In this document: positions 41,522 through 51,384 of the stretch, in pieces
Position numbering within the stretch: the first letter of the stretch is position 1
How the letters are laid out: every line of letters starts with the position of its first letter
Assembly (NCBI RefSeq): GCF_900102675.1
Contig: NZ_FMYX01000004.1
Coordinates: 344,346-408,345 of the forward strand
DNA from: Pseudomonas guariconensis
GTDB taxonomy: Bacteria; Pseudomonadota; Gammaproteobacteria; Pseudomonadales; Pseudomonadaceae
Direction: 5' to 3'
Length of the DNA stretch: 64,000 nucleotides
Notes under the pieces: model-generated
Seen by the model: only the letters and a program-made list of their open reading frames with translations
The model's database searches: none
Told to the model about the DNA's origin: nothing
Made by a program: the position numbers and the translations under genes

Positions 41522-42600
41522 GCGATCAGGTCCTTGAAATTGGAATGTCCCAGGCGCTCACCCTGGTAGCTGCCATCCTGGACATGGCGGCACCACTGGA
41601 GGTTGTCCAGATACCACTGTACGGTCTTGCGCAGTCCGCTCTCGAACGTCTCTTCCGGCACCCAGCCCAGCTCCCGCTCGATCTTGCTGGCGTCGATGGC
41701 ATAACGCAGGTCGTGGCCTGGGCGGTCGTGGACGAAGGTGATGAGGTCAGTGTAGCGGGCCACGCCCGCCGGATGTTCAGGCGCCAGTTCCTCGAGCAGC
41801 GCGCAGATGGCGTGCACGACATCGATGTTCTTCTGCTCATTGTGGCCACCGATGTTATAGGTCTCGCCGACCTGGCCTTCGGTCACCACCTTGAGCAGGG
41901 CACGGGCGTGGTCGTCGACGTACAGCCAGTCGCGCACCTGCTGGCCATCGCCGTACACCGGCAGCGGTTTGCCGGCGAGGGCGCTGAGGATCATCAGTGG
42001 GATGAGCTTCTCGGGGAAGTGGTACGGGCCGTAGTTGTTCGAGCAGTTGGTAACCAGCACAGGCAGCCCGTAGGTCCGGTGCCAGGCGCGTACCAGATGA
42101 TCGGACGCTGCCTTGCTTGCCGAATAGGGCGAGCTTGGCGCGTAGGGCGTGGTCTCGGTGAACAGGTCGTGTGCACCATGCAGGTCGCCGTAGACCTCAT
42201 CAGTAGAGATGTGGTGGAAGCGAAACGCCGCGCGTGCCTGCGATGGCAGGCGGCTCCACCAGGCACGGGTGGCTTCGAGCAGGGTGTAGGTGCCGACGAT
42301 GTTGGTCTGGATGAACTCCGCCGGGCCATCGATGGAGCGGTCCACGTGGGATTCGGCGGCCAGGTGCATGATCGAGTGGGGCTGGAAACGCTCCAGCACG
42401 GCGCTGACCGTGGGCGCATCGGCGATATCGGCCTGGACGAGTTCGTAGCGGGTATTGCTGGCGATGCGTTGCAGCGACTCCAGGTTGCCGGCGTAGGTGA
42501 GTTTGTCGAGGTTCAGGACCTCGTGCTCGGTATTGTCGATCAGGTGGCGGATCAGGGCAGAGCCAATGAAACCGGCGCCACCGGTGACGAGAATTCGCAT
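41518..42600 (-). CDS. rfbB: dTDP-glucose 4,6-dehydratase
   Basis: A 360-residue extended SDR dehydratase. The NAD-binding TGGAGFIGS is at 6-14, [15 protein letters not shown] follows, then the catalytic STDEVYGDL and [15 protein letters not shown]. The start MRILVTGG has AGAGG upstream; a longer in-frame extension of 65 codons into the gap was rejected. It is the first gene of rfbBACD, which makes dTDP-L-rhamnose for LPS or rhamnolipid-type glycans. No glycosyltransferase gene is adjacent. Confidence 0.95.
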   Translation of the reverse strand: MRILVTGGAGFIGSALIRHLIDNTEHEVLNLDKLTYAGNLESLQRIASNTRYELVQADIADAPTVSAVLERFQPHSIMHLAAESHVDRSIDGPAEFIQTNIVGTYTLLEATRAWWSRLPSQARAAFRFHHISTDEVYGDLHGAHDLFTETTPYAPSSPYSASKAASDHLVRAWHRTYGLPVLVTNCSNNYGPYHFPEKLIPLMILSALAGKPLPVYGDGQQVRDWLYVDDHARALLKVVTEGQVGETYNIGGHNEQKNIDVVHAICALLEELAPEHPAGVARYTDLITFVHDRPGHDLRYAIDASKIERELGWVPEETFESGLRKTVQWYLDNLQWCRHVQDGSYQGERLGHSNFKDLIA

Positions 42601-42815
42601 CTGAAAGAACCTCTGGGTCTGAAGGAAGCTCCAGTGGAGCTTAGCGTGTCGGCCGGGTCGCTGCGGTCTGGCCCTTTGTTCGTGCGGCGGCATTGTCCGG
42701 CAAAGCCGGACAGTTTGGAACTGCCTTGCTGTAACCAAGGCTTTTATCGCCAGCCTCTTGTATATCGGCAGCAGCAGTGGCGATATAAGCGACAAAAAAA
42801 CCGAGGTTCCACTCC

Positions 42816-45716
42816 ATGCCCTTGAGCACCCTGATCCAGCGTTCCCGCCAGCCCAACCCTTCGCTGAGCGAAGCCCAGGCCCATGCCCTGCTGCGCGCGC
42901 ACTACGACCTGGACGGACCCTTGCAGCCGTTGGGCAGTCAGCAGGACCTGAACCTGCTGCTCGACAGCGAACAAGGCCGCTTCGTGCTCAAGGCCTGCCA
43001 CGCCAGCTATGCGCAGGTGGAGCTCGAAGCGCAGCACGCGGCACTCGCCTACCTGCGGGAGCAAGGCTTGCCAGTGCCGGCCGTGCGTCGGGCAGGCGAT
43101 GGCCAGGATCTTTTAGCGGTGGACATCGATGGCCAGTCTTTGCGGGTGCGCCTGCTCGACTACATCGAGGGCCAGCCACTGACGCGTCTCAAACACATGG
43201 AGCCGCGCCTGATCGCTGAACTGGGCCAGCTGTGCGCGCGTGTCGACCGGGCATTGGCCGATTTCGATCATCCCGGCCTCGAGCGCACCCTGCAGTGGGA
43301 CCCGCGCCACGCTAAGGCACTGATCGAGCATTTGCTGCCGGTACTGCAAGACCCGTCCCGTCGAGCCCGTGTGCAGCAACTCACCGGGCTGGCCGCCGAA
43401 CGCTTGCAGCCGTTGGCCGATGACCTGCCGGCCCAGGCCGTGCACCTGGACATCACCGATGACAATGCGGTCTGGGCGCGTGATGCCGGGCGCCAGTGGC
43501 AATTGCAGGGCGTCATCGACTTCGGCGATCTGGTGCGTACCTGGCGTATCGCCGACTTGTCCGTGACCTGTGCTGCCCTGCTGCACCACGCCGAAGGCGA
43601 CCCGCTGCGTATCCTGCCGGCGATCCAGGCGTACCAGGCGATCAATCCGCTGCAGGAGGCCGAGCTGCGAGCCTTGTGGCCATTGGTGCTGATGCGCGCG
43701 GCCGTGCTGGTGCTCAGCAGCGAACAGCAGTTGCAGGTAGAGCCTGGCAACCAGTACATCCTCGACAACATCGCCCATGAGTGGGAAATCTTCGACACCG
43801 CCAGCGCCGTGCCTTTTGCCCTGATGGAGGCTGCGATTCTCCAGGCCGCAGGGCACGCCCTGGCACCGCTGACCCTTTCGGACTGTGCGCCGCTGATGCC
43901 GACCTTGACCGACGAGGCGGTGGCGCGCATCGACCTGGGCGTGCTCAGCCCTCATTGCGAAGCCGGTAATTGGGAGCAGCCCGGTTTCGACCAGCGGCTG
44001 CTGACCGGGCAGGCCGGGCCGGCGTGCACCCTGCACGGGCAGTACCGGTTGTCACAGACGCACATCGATCGTCCCGAGGAGCCCGCCACCTGCGCTTTGG
44101 GTGTGGAACTGAACGTGCCCGCCGGTACCGCGTTGCAGGCACCGCAGGCAGGTGTCTGGGAGCGCACCGGCGAGGGCCGTGGTCGGCTGCGCACACCCGA
44201 CTGGAGCCTATGGCTGGCAGGGCTGGAAGAAGCGCCGCAGGACGGCCAGGCATTGGCCAAGGGGCAGACCCTGGGGCTGACCTGCGGCTTCCTGAGCGTC
44301 CAGTTGAGCCGGGATCACCAACATCAGCCGCCGTTCTTCGCCAAACCATCCCATGCCCAGGCATGGTTGGCGGTGTGCCCGTCCCCCCGTGCCTTGCTGG
44401 GCTTCGATTGCGACGCCGAGCCCTTGGTCGACGCCCAGGCCCTGCTGGCTCGCCGTGACGCCAGCTTTGCCCGCTCGCAGAAGCACTACTACGCGCAGCC
44501 ACCCCATATCGAGCGGGGCTGGCGCAACTACTTGATCGACATGCAGGGCCGCTCCTACCTGGACATGCTCAATAACGTCGCAGTGCTGGGCCATGGGCAT
44601 CCGCGCATGGCCGCCGAGTCGGCGCGCCAGTGGTCGCTGGTCAACACCAACTCGCGCTTTCACTATGCGGCGATAGCCGAGTTCTCGGAGCGACTGCTGG
44701 CGTTGGCGCCGGAAGGCTTCGACCGGGTGTTCCTGGTCAACAGCGGCACCGAGGCCAACGACCTGGCCATCCGCCTGGCCTGGGCCTACAGCGGTGGGCG
44801 CGATTTGCTCAGTGTGCTGGAGGCCTATCACGGCTGGTCGGTGGCTACCGACGCCATTTCCACCTCCATCGCCGACAACCCGCAGGCGCTGGAAACCCGG
44901 CCGGACTGGGTGCATCCGGTGGAGGCACCGAACACTTTCCGCGGACGTTTCCGTGGGCCGGACAGCGCACCTGATTACCTGCAGGATGTCGACGCCAAGC
45001 TGGCCGATCTCGATGCCCGGGGGCGGCAGCTGGCCGGATTCATCTGCGAGCCGGTATACGGCAATGCCGGGGGGATCTCGCTGCCGGCGGGCTACCTGCG
45101 CGAGGCCTACGCGAAGGTCCGTGCCCGGGGCGGGGTGTGCATCGCTGACGAGGTGCAGGTCGGCTATGGTCGCCTCGGCGAATACTTCTGGGGCTTCGAG
45201 GAGCAGGGCGTGGTGCCGGACATCATCACCATGGCCAAGGGCATGGGTAACGGTCAGCCACTGGGCGCGGTGATTACCCGGCGGGAGATTGCCGAGGCCC
45301 TGGAGGCTGAGGGTTACTTCTTCTCATCGGCCGGTGGTAGCCCAGTCAGTTGCCGGATCGGCATGGCAGTGCTGGATGTCATGCAGGAGGAAGGCCTTTG
45401 GGAGAACACCCGCGAGGTGGGCCGTTACTTCAAGGCGCGCCTGGAGGCATTGGTCGATAAACATCCACTTGCGGGGGCTGCCCACGGCTCCGGGTTCTAC
45501 CTGGGTCTTGAACTGGTGCGCGATCGCCAGACGCTGGAGCCTGCCACCGAAGAGACCATGACCTTGTGCAATCGCCTGCGCGATCTGGGCATCTTCATGC
45601 AGCCCACCGGGGACTACCTGAATATCCTCAAGATCAAGCCGCCCATGTGCACCACCCGGGCGAGCGTGGATTACTTCGTCGACAGCGTGGACCGCATTCT
45701 GTCCGAAGCGCTTTAA
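42816..45716 (+). CDS. APH-kinase / M23-like / class III aminotransferase fusion
   Basis: A 966-residue three-part protein. Residues about 1-340 form an aminoglycoside-phosphotransferase-type kinase with the Brenner motif HLDITDDN (H210, D212, N217) and VIDFGDL. Residues about 420-510 resemble a degenerate M23 peptidase/lipoyl-like beta domain ([18 protein letters not shown]) without the zinc His-x3-Asp. Residues about 535-966 form a class III PLP aminotransferase with [22 protein letters not shown] and Schiff-base K808 in TMAKGMGNG. Related proteins include phospho-amine lyases. Substrate unknown; a phosphorylate-then-eliminate or transaminate role on an amino alcohol is an inference. It precedes aguA. 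Confidence 0.85.
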   Translation: MPLSTLIQRSRQPNPSLSEAQAHALLRAHYDLDGPLQPLGSQQDLNLLLDSEQGRFVLKACHASYAQVELEAQHAALAYLREQGLPVPAVRRAGDGQDLLAVDIDGQSLRVRLLDYIEGQPLTRLKHMEPRLIAELGQLCARVDRALADFDHPGLERTLQWDPRHAKALIEHLLPVLQDPSRRARVQQLTGLAAERLQPLADDLPAQAVHLDITDDNAVWARDAGRQWQLQGVIDFGDLVRTWRIADLSVTCAALLHHAEGDPLRILPAIQAYQAINPLQEAELRALWPLVLMRAAVLVLSSEQQLQVEPGNQYILDNIAHEWEIFDTASAVPFALMEAAILQAAGHALAPLTLSDCAPLMPTLTDEAVARIDLGVLSPHCEAGNWEQPGFDQRLLTGQAGPACTLHGQYRLSQTHIDRPEEPATCALGVELNVPAGTALQAPQAGVWERTGEGRGRLRTPDWSLWLAGLEEAPQDGQALAKGQTLGLTCGFLSVQLSRDHQHQPPFFAKPSHAQAWLAVCPSPRALLGFDCDAEPLVDAQALLARRDASFARSQKHYYAQPPHIERGWRNYLIDMQGRSYLDMLNNVAVLGHGHPRMAAESARQWSLVNTNSRFHYAAIAEFSERLLALAPEGFDRVFLVNSGTEANDLAIRLAWAYSGGRDLLSVLEAYHGWSVATDAISTSIADNPQALETRPDWVHPVEAPNTFRGRFRGPDSAPDYLQDVDAKLADLDARGRQLAGFICEPVYGNAGGISLPAGYLREAYAKVRARGGVCIADEVQVGYGRLGEYFWGFEEQGVVPDIITMAKGMGNGQPLGAVITRREIAEALEAEGYFFSSAGGSPVSCRIGMAVLDVMQEEGLWENTREVGRYFKARLEALVDKHPLAGAAHGSGFYLGLELVRDRQTLEPATEETMTLCNRLRDLGIFMQPTGDYLNILKIKPPMCTTRASVDYFVDSVDRILSEAL

Positions 45717-45730
45717 GTCGAGGTCATCGA

Positions 45731-45770
45731 GCCACCTGAGTCGATTGTTATCGGCTCAGGTGGCTTTTTT
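45731..45770. terminator. strong terminator after the aminotransferase gene
   Basis: A 15-base stem GCCACCTGAGTCGAT / ATCGGCTCAGGTGGC with a TGTT loop and six T residues, 14 bases after the stop. It separates the fusion gene from aguA. Confidence 0.92.
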
Positions 45771-45797
45771 ATGACCAAATAATTTGTCGTTCAGCTT

Positions 45798-45826
45798 TTA
45801 AGTTCGATTTTTATCGAGTATATAAT
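45798..45826 (+). promoter_or_regulatory. probable sigma-70 promoter for aguA
   Basis: A perfect -10 hexamer TATAAT at 45821-45826 with a weak -35 (TTAAGT) 17 bases upstream, in an AT-rich tract between the terminator and aguA. The transcript leader would be about 80 bases. Confidence 0.55.
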
Positions 45827-45912
45827 GGTGTAAGCACGGCCGCTTCTGAGTAAGCTGCCCTCTTTATCAATGACCTGGCGCAGTCGGCGCCGGGCCCTCG
45901 CAGAGGTTACCG

Positions 45913-47019
45913 ATGAAAACCCTCAACTCGACCCCGCGTGCCGACGGTTTCCATATGCCCGCCGAATGGGCGCCGCAAACCCAGGTCTGGATGGTCTGGC
46001 CAGAGCGCCCGGACAACTGGCGCCTGGGCGGCAAGCCGGCGCAAGCTGCGCATGTGACGCTTGCCAAGGCCATCGCCCGCTTCGAGCCGGTTACCGTCGC
46101 CGTCTCTGCCGGCCAGTACGAGAACGCCCGTCGTCAGCTCGATGTCCCCAACATCCGCGTGGTGGAAATCAGCAACGACGACGCCTGGGTGCGTGACACC
46201 GGCCCGACCTTCGTCATCAACGACCATGGCGAAGTGCGGGGTGTGGACTGGGGCTTCAATGCCTGGGGCGGCTTCGACGGCGGCCTGTACGCGCCCTGGA
46301 ACCGTGACGAGGAACTGGCGGCCAAGGTCCTGGAAATGGAGCGCTGCCAGCGTTACCACACCGAGGGCTTCGTACTCGAAGGCGGTTCGATCCATGTGGA
46401 CGGTGAAGGTACGCTCATCACCACCGAAGAGTGCCTGCTCAACCGCAACCGCAACCCGCACCTCAATCGCGAGCAGATCGAAGACATTCTGCGTGAGCAT
46501 CTGGCCGTCGAAACCATCATCTGGCTGCCGGACGGGCTGTACAACGACGAGACCGACGGGCACGTCGACAACTTCTGCTGTTACGTCAGCCCAGGCGAAG
46601 TGTTACTGGCCTGGACCGATGATTCCAACGACCCCAACTATGCGCGTTGCCACGCCGCATACGAGGTATTGAAAAACAGCCGCGATGCCAAAGGCCGTGA
46701 ATTCGTCGTGCACAAAATGCCGATCCCGGGCCCGCTGTACGCCACTGAGCAAGAGTGCGCAGGCGTCGACCATGTGGCTGGCAGCCAGGAGCGTGACCCG
46801 TCCGTGCGTCTGGCCGGCTCCTATGTCAACTTCCTGATCGTCAATGGCGGCATCATCGCCCCGAGCTTCGATGACCCCGCTGATGCCCAGGCCAGAGCGA
46901 TCCTGGCCAAGGTCTTCCCGGACCACGAAGTCGTCATGATTCCAGGCCGTGAGCTGCTTCTGGGTGGCGGCAACATCCACTGCCTGACCCAGCAACAGCC
47001 GGCGCCGGTCAAGCGCTAA
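45913..47019 (+). CDS. aguA: agmatine deiminase
   Basis: A 368-residue guanidino-modifying enzyme that hydrolyses agmatine to N-carbamoylputrescine and ammonia, in arginine-to-putrescine catabolism. The nucleophile is C357 in [15 protein letters not shown]. Other substrate-site segments are [26 protein letters not shown] and [14 protein letters not shown]. The partner aguB (N-carbamoylputrescine amidohydrolase) is not adjacent. It has its own promoter and a terminator on each side. Confidence 0.94.
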   Translation: MKTLNSTPRADGFHMPAEWAPQTQVWMVWPERPDNWRLGGKPAQAAHVTLAKAIARFEPVTVAVSAGQYENARRQLDVPNIRVVEISNDDAWVRDTGPTFVINDHGEVRGVDWGFNAWGGFDGGLYAPWNRDEELAAKVLEMERCQRYHTEGFVLEGGSIHVDGEGTLITTEECLLNRNRNPHLNREQIEDILREHLAVETIIWLPDGLYNDETDGHVDNFCCYVSPGEVLLAWTDDSNDPNYARCHAAYEVLKNSRDAKGREFVVHKMPIPGPLYATEQECAGVDHVAGSQERDPSVRLAGSYVNFLIVNGGIIAPSFDDPADAQARAILAKVFPDHEVVMIPGRELLLGGGNIHCLTQQQPAPVKR

Positions 47020-47031
47020 ACCCCCGATCAC

Positions 47032-47061
47032 AAAAAAGCCCGTCCATTGACGGGCTTTTTT
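47032..47061. terminator. terminator after aguA
   Basis: AAAAAAGCCCGTC / GACGGGCTTTTTT perfect stem with a CATT loop, 12 bases after the aguA stop. Symmetrical A and T runs. Confidence 0.93.
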
Positions 47062-47195
47062 GTGGCTGCCGATTACCGGAGGGGGGCGATGGCATATGTC
47101 TTGTATTGTTTTTCAGGTGTTTCAGTCAGATAGCAGCTTTGCTGTTCTGTAATAAAACCAACGTAAGTTAGCCGCTCACGGCACCTGGAGTACGT

Positions 47196-47399
47196 GTGGA
47201 CATGAATGCAGCAAGTGAGTCGGCTATGCCTTCCTCGGTGATGGACCACGAATCGCTCAAGATTCTGGCCCAATGGTTGAAAAGCCATGGAGGCTATCGC
47301 TTCAAGGCGGACGATCCACGGCGTCTACTGGATGGGCGATATCCGCAGGGCCTGATCAGCGAGGCTGAGCTGGAAGCGTTGATGGCCGTCTGGCACTGA
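47196..47399 (+). CDS. small hypothetical protein (67 residues)
   Basis: A short reading frame between two intrinsic terminators. It starts with GTG, five bases after a good GGAG; an ATG two codons later is too far from it. The sequence ESLKILAQWLKSHGGYRFKADDPRRLLDGRYPQGLISEAELEALMAVWH looks like a compact helical protein. No family is recognised. The isolated transcription-unit layout (terminator - gap - ribosome site - frame - terminator) supports a real gene. Confidence 0.6.
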   Translation: MDMNAASESAMPSSVMDHESLKILAQWLKSHGGYRFKADDPRRLLDGRYPQGLISEAELEALMAVWH

Positions 47400-47422
47400 T
47401 TGGGTGCACGCTCGCCCAAACG

Positions 47423-47459
47423 AAAACGCCACCGTGTTTATCGCGGTGGCGTTTTTTTT
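47423..47459. terminator. terminator between the small gene and the TonB receptor gene
   Basis: CGCCACCG / CGGTGGCG stem with a nine-base loop and eight T residues on the + strand. It lies between convergent genes. Confidence 0.92.
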
Positions 47460-47495
47460 CGGCCTTGGCTGGCCTGACGAGATCGGATACCTGAA

Positions 47496-49583
47496 TCAGA
47501 AGCTGTAGGTACCGGTCACCACCAGGCTGCGTGGATCACCGAACTGGATTTGGCTGGCACTGGTGGCCGAGCTGTAGTAGGTCTTGTCGGTGAGGTTGCT
47601 CAAGGCCGCGCGCACATCCCAATCGTGGGTGCGGTAGCCCGCCAGCGCATCCCAGCGGCCATAGCCGGGCAGCTTGACGGTGTTCTGGTTGTCGGCGAAT
47701 CGATCGCCTACCAGCGTCAGGCCGGTTTCGGCGTACCAGCCGAGCTCTGGTTTCCAGGTGACGAAGAGGCTGCCGTTGCGTTTGGCCACATCGTTGATGC
47801 GGTTGCCTTGCTGGCCATTGTTGTCCTTGACGATGGTCGCATCCTGCAGCCCCATGCCGCCGCGCACGTACCAGTTGCCGGTGACATTGCCCATGACAGT
47901 CAATTCGATGCCTCTTGAGCGCTGCTCGCCGCTGAGCTGGATGAGCTCGGGGTTGTTCGGGTCGCGGGTACGGCGGTTGTACAGCTCCAGCTCGTAGAGG
48001 GCGAGAGTGGTGCTCAGGCGTTCGTCGAACCAATCGCTCTTGACCCCGATCTCCTTCTGCCGAGTGAGCTCAGGGCCTGCATCGTTGCCATTGCCCGGAG
48101 CGCCAGGTGTGATGCCGATCAGGCCTCCACCGACCGGTGAGAAGGTCTTGCTCCAGGACGCATAGAACGAGTGCTCGCGCCATGGGGAATAGACCACGCC
48201 CACGCGCGGGCTGGTGCTGGTGCTCTCTTGGGTTTCCGTGAGGTTCTTCACTTTGCTCGTAGTCTGCACCTCGAAGCGATCGAAGCGCACGCCTGCCAGC
48301 AGTTGCCATTGATCGTTCAGGCGTATCTGGTCCTGCACATAGAGGCCAGCGCTTTCCACGCGGGTGTGGTTGTTACTCGATACCTTCAGCGCACCGGTGT
48401 GCTGGTGTTGCCCACTGGAGCCTCCCAGCGGTACGGAAGGCACGCCGACCCCTTGATGCAACAACGAATTGCGGCGCTGTTCGCCCAGCTCCAGGCCCAC
48501 CAGTAGGGTGTGCTCGAGATCGAAGGTTTGCAGATGACCTTCGGTCTCGAAGGTATTGAATAGATTGCGAGTGCTCAGGTCCTGCTGCCAGCGCTGGCGA
48601 CTCACCAGGCCGGTGGAAGGGATGTAGCCGGTGAGGTAGGTGTTGTCGAAGTCGCTCTCCAAATTGAAAAGGCTGAACGTATGGCGCAGCTGCCACTGGT
48701 CATTGAGCTCGTAGTTCAGGCGCGAGCGCAGCGACTGGGCACGGTCATCGATGAAGTCGCGCTGGGTATCACCGTAGGTGGTATGACGGCTGACATCGGC
48801 GGGGCGCCCGGTCTGCGGATCGCCAGGAATGCCGCGGTCGGGGGTGCGGTTGTAGCGGCTGTATTCGTATTGCACCAGCCAGTTCAGCTGCGGGGTCAGC
48901 TGCCAGCTCATGGACGGTGCGAACAGTTGGCGGCTGCCGTCGATGCCGTCGCGGAAACTGTTGTTGTCGGCATTACCGAGGTTCAGGCGCAGGCTGAGGG
49001 TATCGGTCGGGTCAGCGCTCAGATCGGCATACAGGCTGCGCAGGTCTTCGCTACCGCCCTGGGCCTCGATGCTCGAGCGCCGGCCGTGCTCCGGGGCCTT
49101 GCTGACCCGGTTGACGATACCGCCCTGGCTGCCACGGCCATAGAGAACCGCCGCTGGCCCCTTGAGTACTTCGACCCGTTCGATGTTGTGCAGGTCGCGC
49201 ACGTATTGGCTGTCATCGCGTACGCCGTCCAGATAGAAGTCGTTGCTGGCGTCGAAGCCACGGATGCGCAAGCTGTCGAAGCGGGTATCGGCACCATTGC
49301 TGACGTTGGGAATGCCCTCCAGTGCCTTGCCCAGGCTGAAGCTGCCGTAGTCGAGGACGTTGTGGGTCTTCACCGTGTCGATGGCCTGTGGCACGTAGCG
49401 AACCGGGGTAGATGTGCGGGTTGCCGTGCTGACTTCGTGAACCCGAGGATTGTCGTCTTCGCGCTCGCGGTCGGCGGTGACCGAGAGCTCCGGCAGGGTG
49501 GTGGTGGCGGCGCTGGCCAGGCTTGCTCCAAGCAGTAGCGACAGGCCAAAGGATAAAGAGGGAAGGTGGGAGGGTACCGACAT
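47496..49583 (-). CDS. TonB-dependent ferric-siderophore receptor
   Basis: A 695-residue outer-membrane receptor of the FpvA/FhuA-like siderophore class. A signal peptide ends about ASA-AT. The TonB-box region is LPELSVTA; the plug domain contains SLRIRGFDASNDFYLDGVRDD, NIERVEVLKGPAAVLYGRGSQGGIVNRVSK. The barrel ends in the C-terminal aromatic TGTYSF. There is no N-terminal signalling (STN) domain, so it should not drive an ECF sigma/anti-sigma cascade. A Fur-like sequence lies upstream. The siderophore cannot be predicted. Confidence 0.9.
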   Translation of the reverse strand: MSVPSHLPSLSFGLSLLLGASLASAATTTLPELSVTADREREDDNPRVHEVSTATRTSTPVRYVPQAIDTVKTHNVLDYGSFSLGKALEGIPNVSNGADTRFDSLRIRGFDASNDFYLDGVRDDSQYVRDLHNIERVEVLKGPAAVLYGRGSQGGIVNRVSKAPEHGRRSSIEAQGGSEDLRSLYADLSADPTDTLSLRLNLGNADNNSFRDGIDGSRQLFAPSMSWQLTPQLNWLVQYEYSRYNRTPDRGIPGDPQTGRPADVSRHTTYGDTQRDFIDDRAQSLRSRLNYELNDQWQLRHTFSLFNLESDFDNTYLTGYIPSTGLVSRQRWQQDLSTRNLFNTFETEGHLQTFDLEHTLLVGLELGEQRRNSLLHQGVGVPSVPLGGSSGQHQHTGALKVSSNNHTRVESAGLYVQDQIRLNDQWQLLAGVRFDRFEVQTTSKVKNLTETQESTSTSPRVGVVYSPWREHSFYASWSKTFSPVGGGLIGITPGAPGNGNDAGPELTRQKEIGVKSDWFDERLSTTLALYELELYNRRTRDPNNPELIQLSGEQRSRGIELTVMGNVTGNWYVRGGMGLQDATIVKDNNGQQGNRINDVAKRNGSLFVTWKPELGWYAETGLTLVGDRFADNQNTVKLPGYGRWDALAGYRTHDWDVRAALSNLTDKTYYSSATSASQIQFGDPRSLVVTGTYSF

Positions 49584-49617
49584 TGAGAATCCGCAAAACA
49601 ATAAATGAAAATTGAGT

Positions 49618-49640
49618 GCGAATGATAACGAGTGCTATTA
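49618..49640. promoter_or_regulatory. possible Fur box upstream of the siderophore receptor
   Basis: GCGAATGATAACGAGTGCTATT contains AATGATAA, matching the left half of the GATAATGATAATCATTATC consensus; the right half is poor. It is 35-57 bases before the receptor start, as expected for iron control. Confidence 0.45.
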
Positions 49641-49809
49641 GTGGTCGCTTGGGTAATTTGTAAGGTGTTGTCTTTACAGGTGTTTCTATTTGTAAAAAAT
49701 ACTCAACCCACTTTCGGGGCTACCGCGAGCGTTGGAAGCGCAAGATGGCAACACAGGGCGGGCCTGCGCCATAGGGAAAAAACCTAATGCTGTGCGGATT
49801 TCTCCAGAA

Positions 49810-49893
49810 ATTCACGGGTTGTTGTCGTGAATCTGGTTATAAGCATCTGCCTTTCACGATTTTTTGACATCTCGAATCAGCCGGGGCTAGGAT
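49810..49893 (+). promoter_or_regulatory. near-consensus sigma-70 promoter with upstream palindrome
   Basis: -35 TTGACA (49864-49869), 18-base spacer, -10 TAGGAT (49888-49893). Upstream is a perfect operator-like inverted repeat ATTCACG-N9-CGTGAAT (49810-49832). Transcription should start near 49900 and run toward the porin gene, meeting an intrinsic terminator at 49937-49971. Confidence 0.7.
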
Positions 49894-49899
49894 TCGCCC

Positions 49900-49971
49900 A
49901 ACGCCTGCTGGCCATGACTTGGCCATGCTGTTGTACAAAGCCCGCTGCATGTCACATGACGGGCTTTTTTC
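49900..49971 (+). ncRNA. candidate ~72-nt small RNA or porin-leader attenuator
   Basis: A short transcript is predicted from a near-consensus promoter to a strong terminator: AAAGCCCG / CGGGCTTT with an inner CATG-TCA-CATG stem and a T run. The body contains a direct repeat, TGGCCATG-AC-TTGGCCATG. There is no room for a protein. Either it is an independent small RNA, or the premature terminator in the 5' leader of the porin gene, whose ATG is 96 bases further on. Confidence 0.55.
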
Positions 49972-50067
49972 AGTTTTGGATCCGCATAGCGTCGAACCTA
50001 CGAAGGGGCGTTGGTTCCTGGCGTCAGGTTGCAGAGCGTTTAAAAATTCAGAAATAAGGAAAACAAG

Positions 50068-51354
50068 ATGTTGAAAACCAGGATCAGCCTGGTCGCTCTG
50101 GCGATGATCGCCGCGACCCAGGCCCAGGCCAACGACCAGGCCGAAAGCAAGGGCTTCGTTGAAGACAGCCAGCTGAACGTCTTGCTGCGCAATGCCTACA
50201 TGAACCGCGACTACAAGGACGGCAACAAGGACAAATCCGAGTGGGGCCAGGCGGCGATCGGTACTTTCTCGTCCGGTTTCACCCAAGGCACCGTGGGCGT
50301 TGGTGTTGATGCATTCGGTCTGTACGCAGTGCGCCTGGATGGCGGCAAGGGCCACTCCGGCGCGCAAGGGATCGACTTCTTCAAGAAAGGCGACAGCGGC
50401 AACGCTGCCGATGACCTCTCCAAGGGTGGCGCAGCGGTCAAGTTCCGTGTCTCCAACACTGTACTGAAGTACGGTGACCAGATGCCTACGCTGCCTGTTC
50501 TGAACTACGACAACGCGCGTCTGCTCCCGGAAAGCTACACCGGTACCCTGATCACCTCCAAGGAGATCAAAGGTCTTGAGCTCAATGCCGGTCGCTTCAC
50601 TGCTGAATCGCGCAAAAGCGCCGAAGGTCGTGACAGCGGTGGCCTGAAGTCGATCAACGTGTTGGGCGGTAGCTACAAGTTCACCGACCAGTTCACTGCT
50701 GCGCTGTATGCCTCCGATGTCGAAGACGTGCTGAAGAAGCAATACGTGGGCGCCAACTACGTATTCCCGATCAGCAAGGATCAGTCCTTGACCCTGGACT
50801 TCAACGGCTACCGCACCAAGCTGGACAACTCCTATGTCCGCGAAAACGGTATCACCGGCGACGACAACAAGATCTGGAGCCTGGCAGCGACCTTCGCCAC
50901 CGGTCCGCACTCGTTCACCTTGGCCCATCAGCGCTCGACCGGCGACAGCAACCTGGGTTACGCCTACGGCGGTTACCAGAAAGACCAACGCCGCGTAGGC
51001 GATGGCGGCAGCACCATCTTCCTGGCCAACTCCTACTGGTCCGACTTCAACGCCGAAGACGAGCGCAGCTGGCAGCTGGGCTACGGTCTTGATTTCACCG
51101 CCTTCGGTGTTCCAGGCCTGACCTACAACGTTGCGTACGTTCGTGGCGATAACATCACCACTTCGACCAGCACCGGCGGTACCGAGCGCGAGATCTTCAA
51201 CCAGCTCAAGTACGTGGTACAGAGCGGTGCAGCCAAGGACCTGAGCGTCAAACTGCGCAGCTCCATCCTGCGTGTCTCGCAGAAATCCAGCGAGTACAAC
51301 ATCAGCGGTAACGAAGTCCGCGTCTTCGTCGAGTACCCGATCAACGTCTTCTGA
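50068..51354 (+). CDS. OprD-family outer membrane porin (OprE/OprQ type)
   Basis: A 428-residue porin with a signal peptide ending about AQA-ND. GFVEDSQLNVLLRNAYMNRDYKD is the family opening, SGFTQGTVGVGVDAFGLYAVRLDGGKG the first barrel block, and the end is the aromatic VFVEYPINVF. It is related to but clearly distinct from the porin at 9434. AATAAGGAAAACAAG gives the ribosome-binding site. Expression may be limited by the leader terminator at 49937-49971. Confidence 0.9.
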   Translation: MLKTRISLVALAMIAATQAQANDQAESKGFVEDSQLNVLLRNAYMNRDYKDGNKDKSEWGQAAIGTFSSGFTQGTVGVGVDAFGLYAVRLDGGKGHSGAQGIDFFKKGDSGNAADDLSKGGAAVKFRVSNTVLKYGDQMPTLPVLNYDNARLLPESYTGTLITSKEIKGLELNAGRFTAESRKSAEGRDSGGLKSINVLGGSYKFTDQFTAALYASDVEDVLKKQYVGANYVFPISKDQSLTLDFNGYRTKLDNSYVRENGITGDDNKIWSLAATFATGPHSFTLAHQRSTGDSNLGYAYGGYQKDQRRVGDGGSTIFLANSYWSDFNAEDERSWQLGYGLDFTAFGVPGLTYNVAYVRGDNITTSTSTGGTEREIFNQLKYVVQSGAAKDLSVKLRSSILRVSQKSSEYNISGNEVRVFVEYPINVF

Positions 51355-51384
51355 TCCCGTACTCGCGTCCCGAACAGCCCTGGC

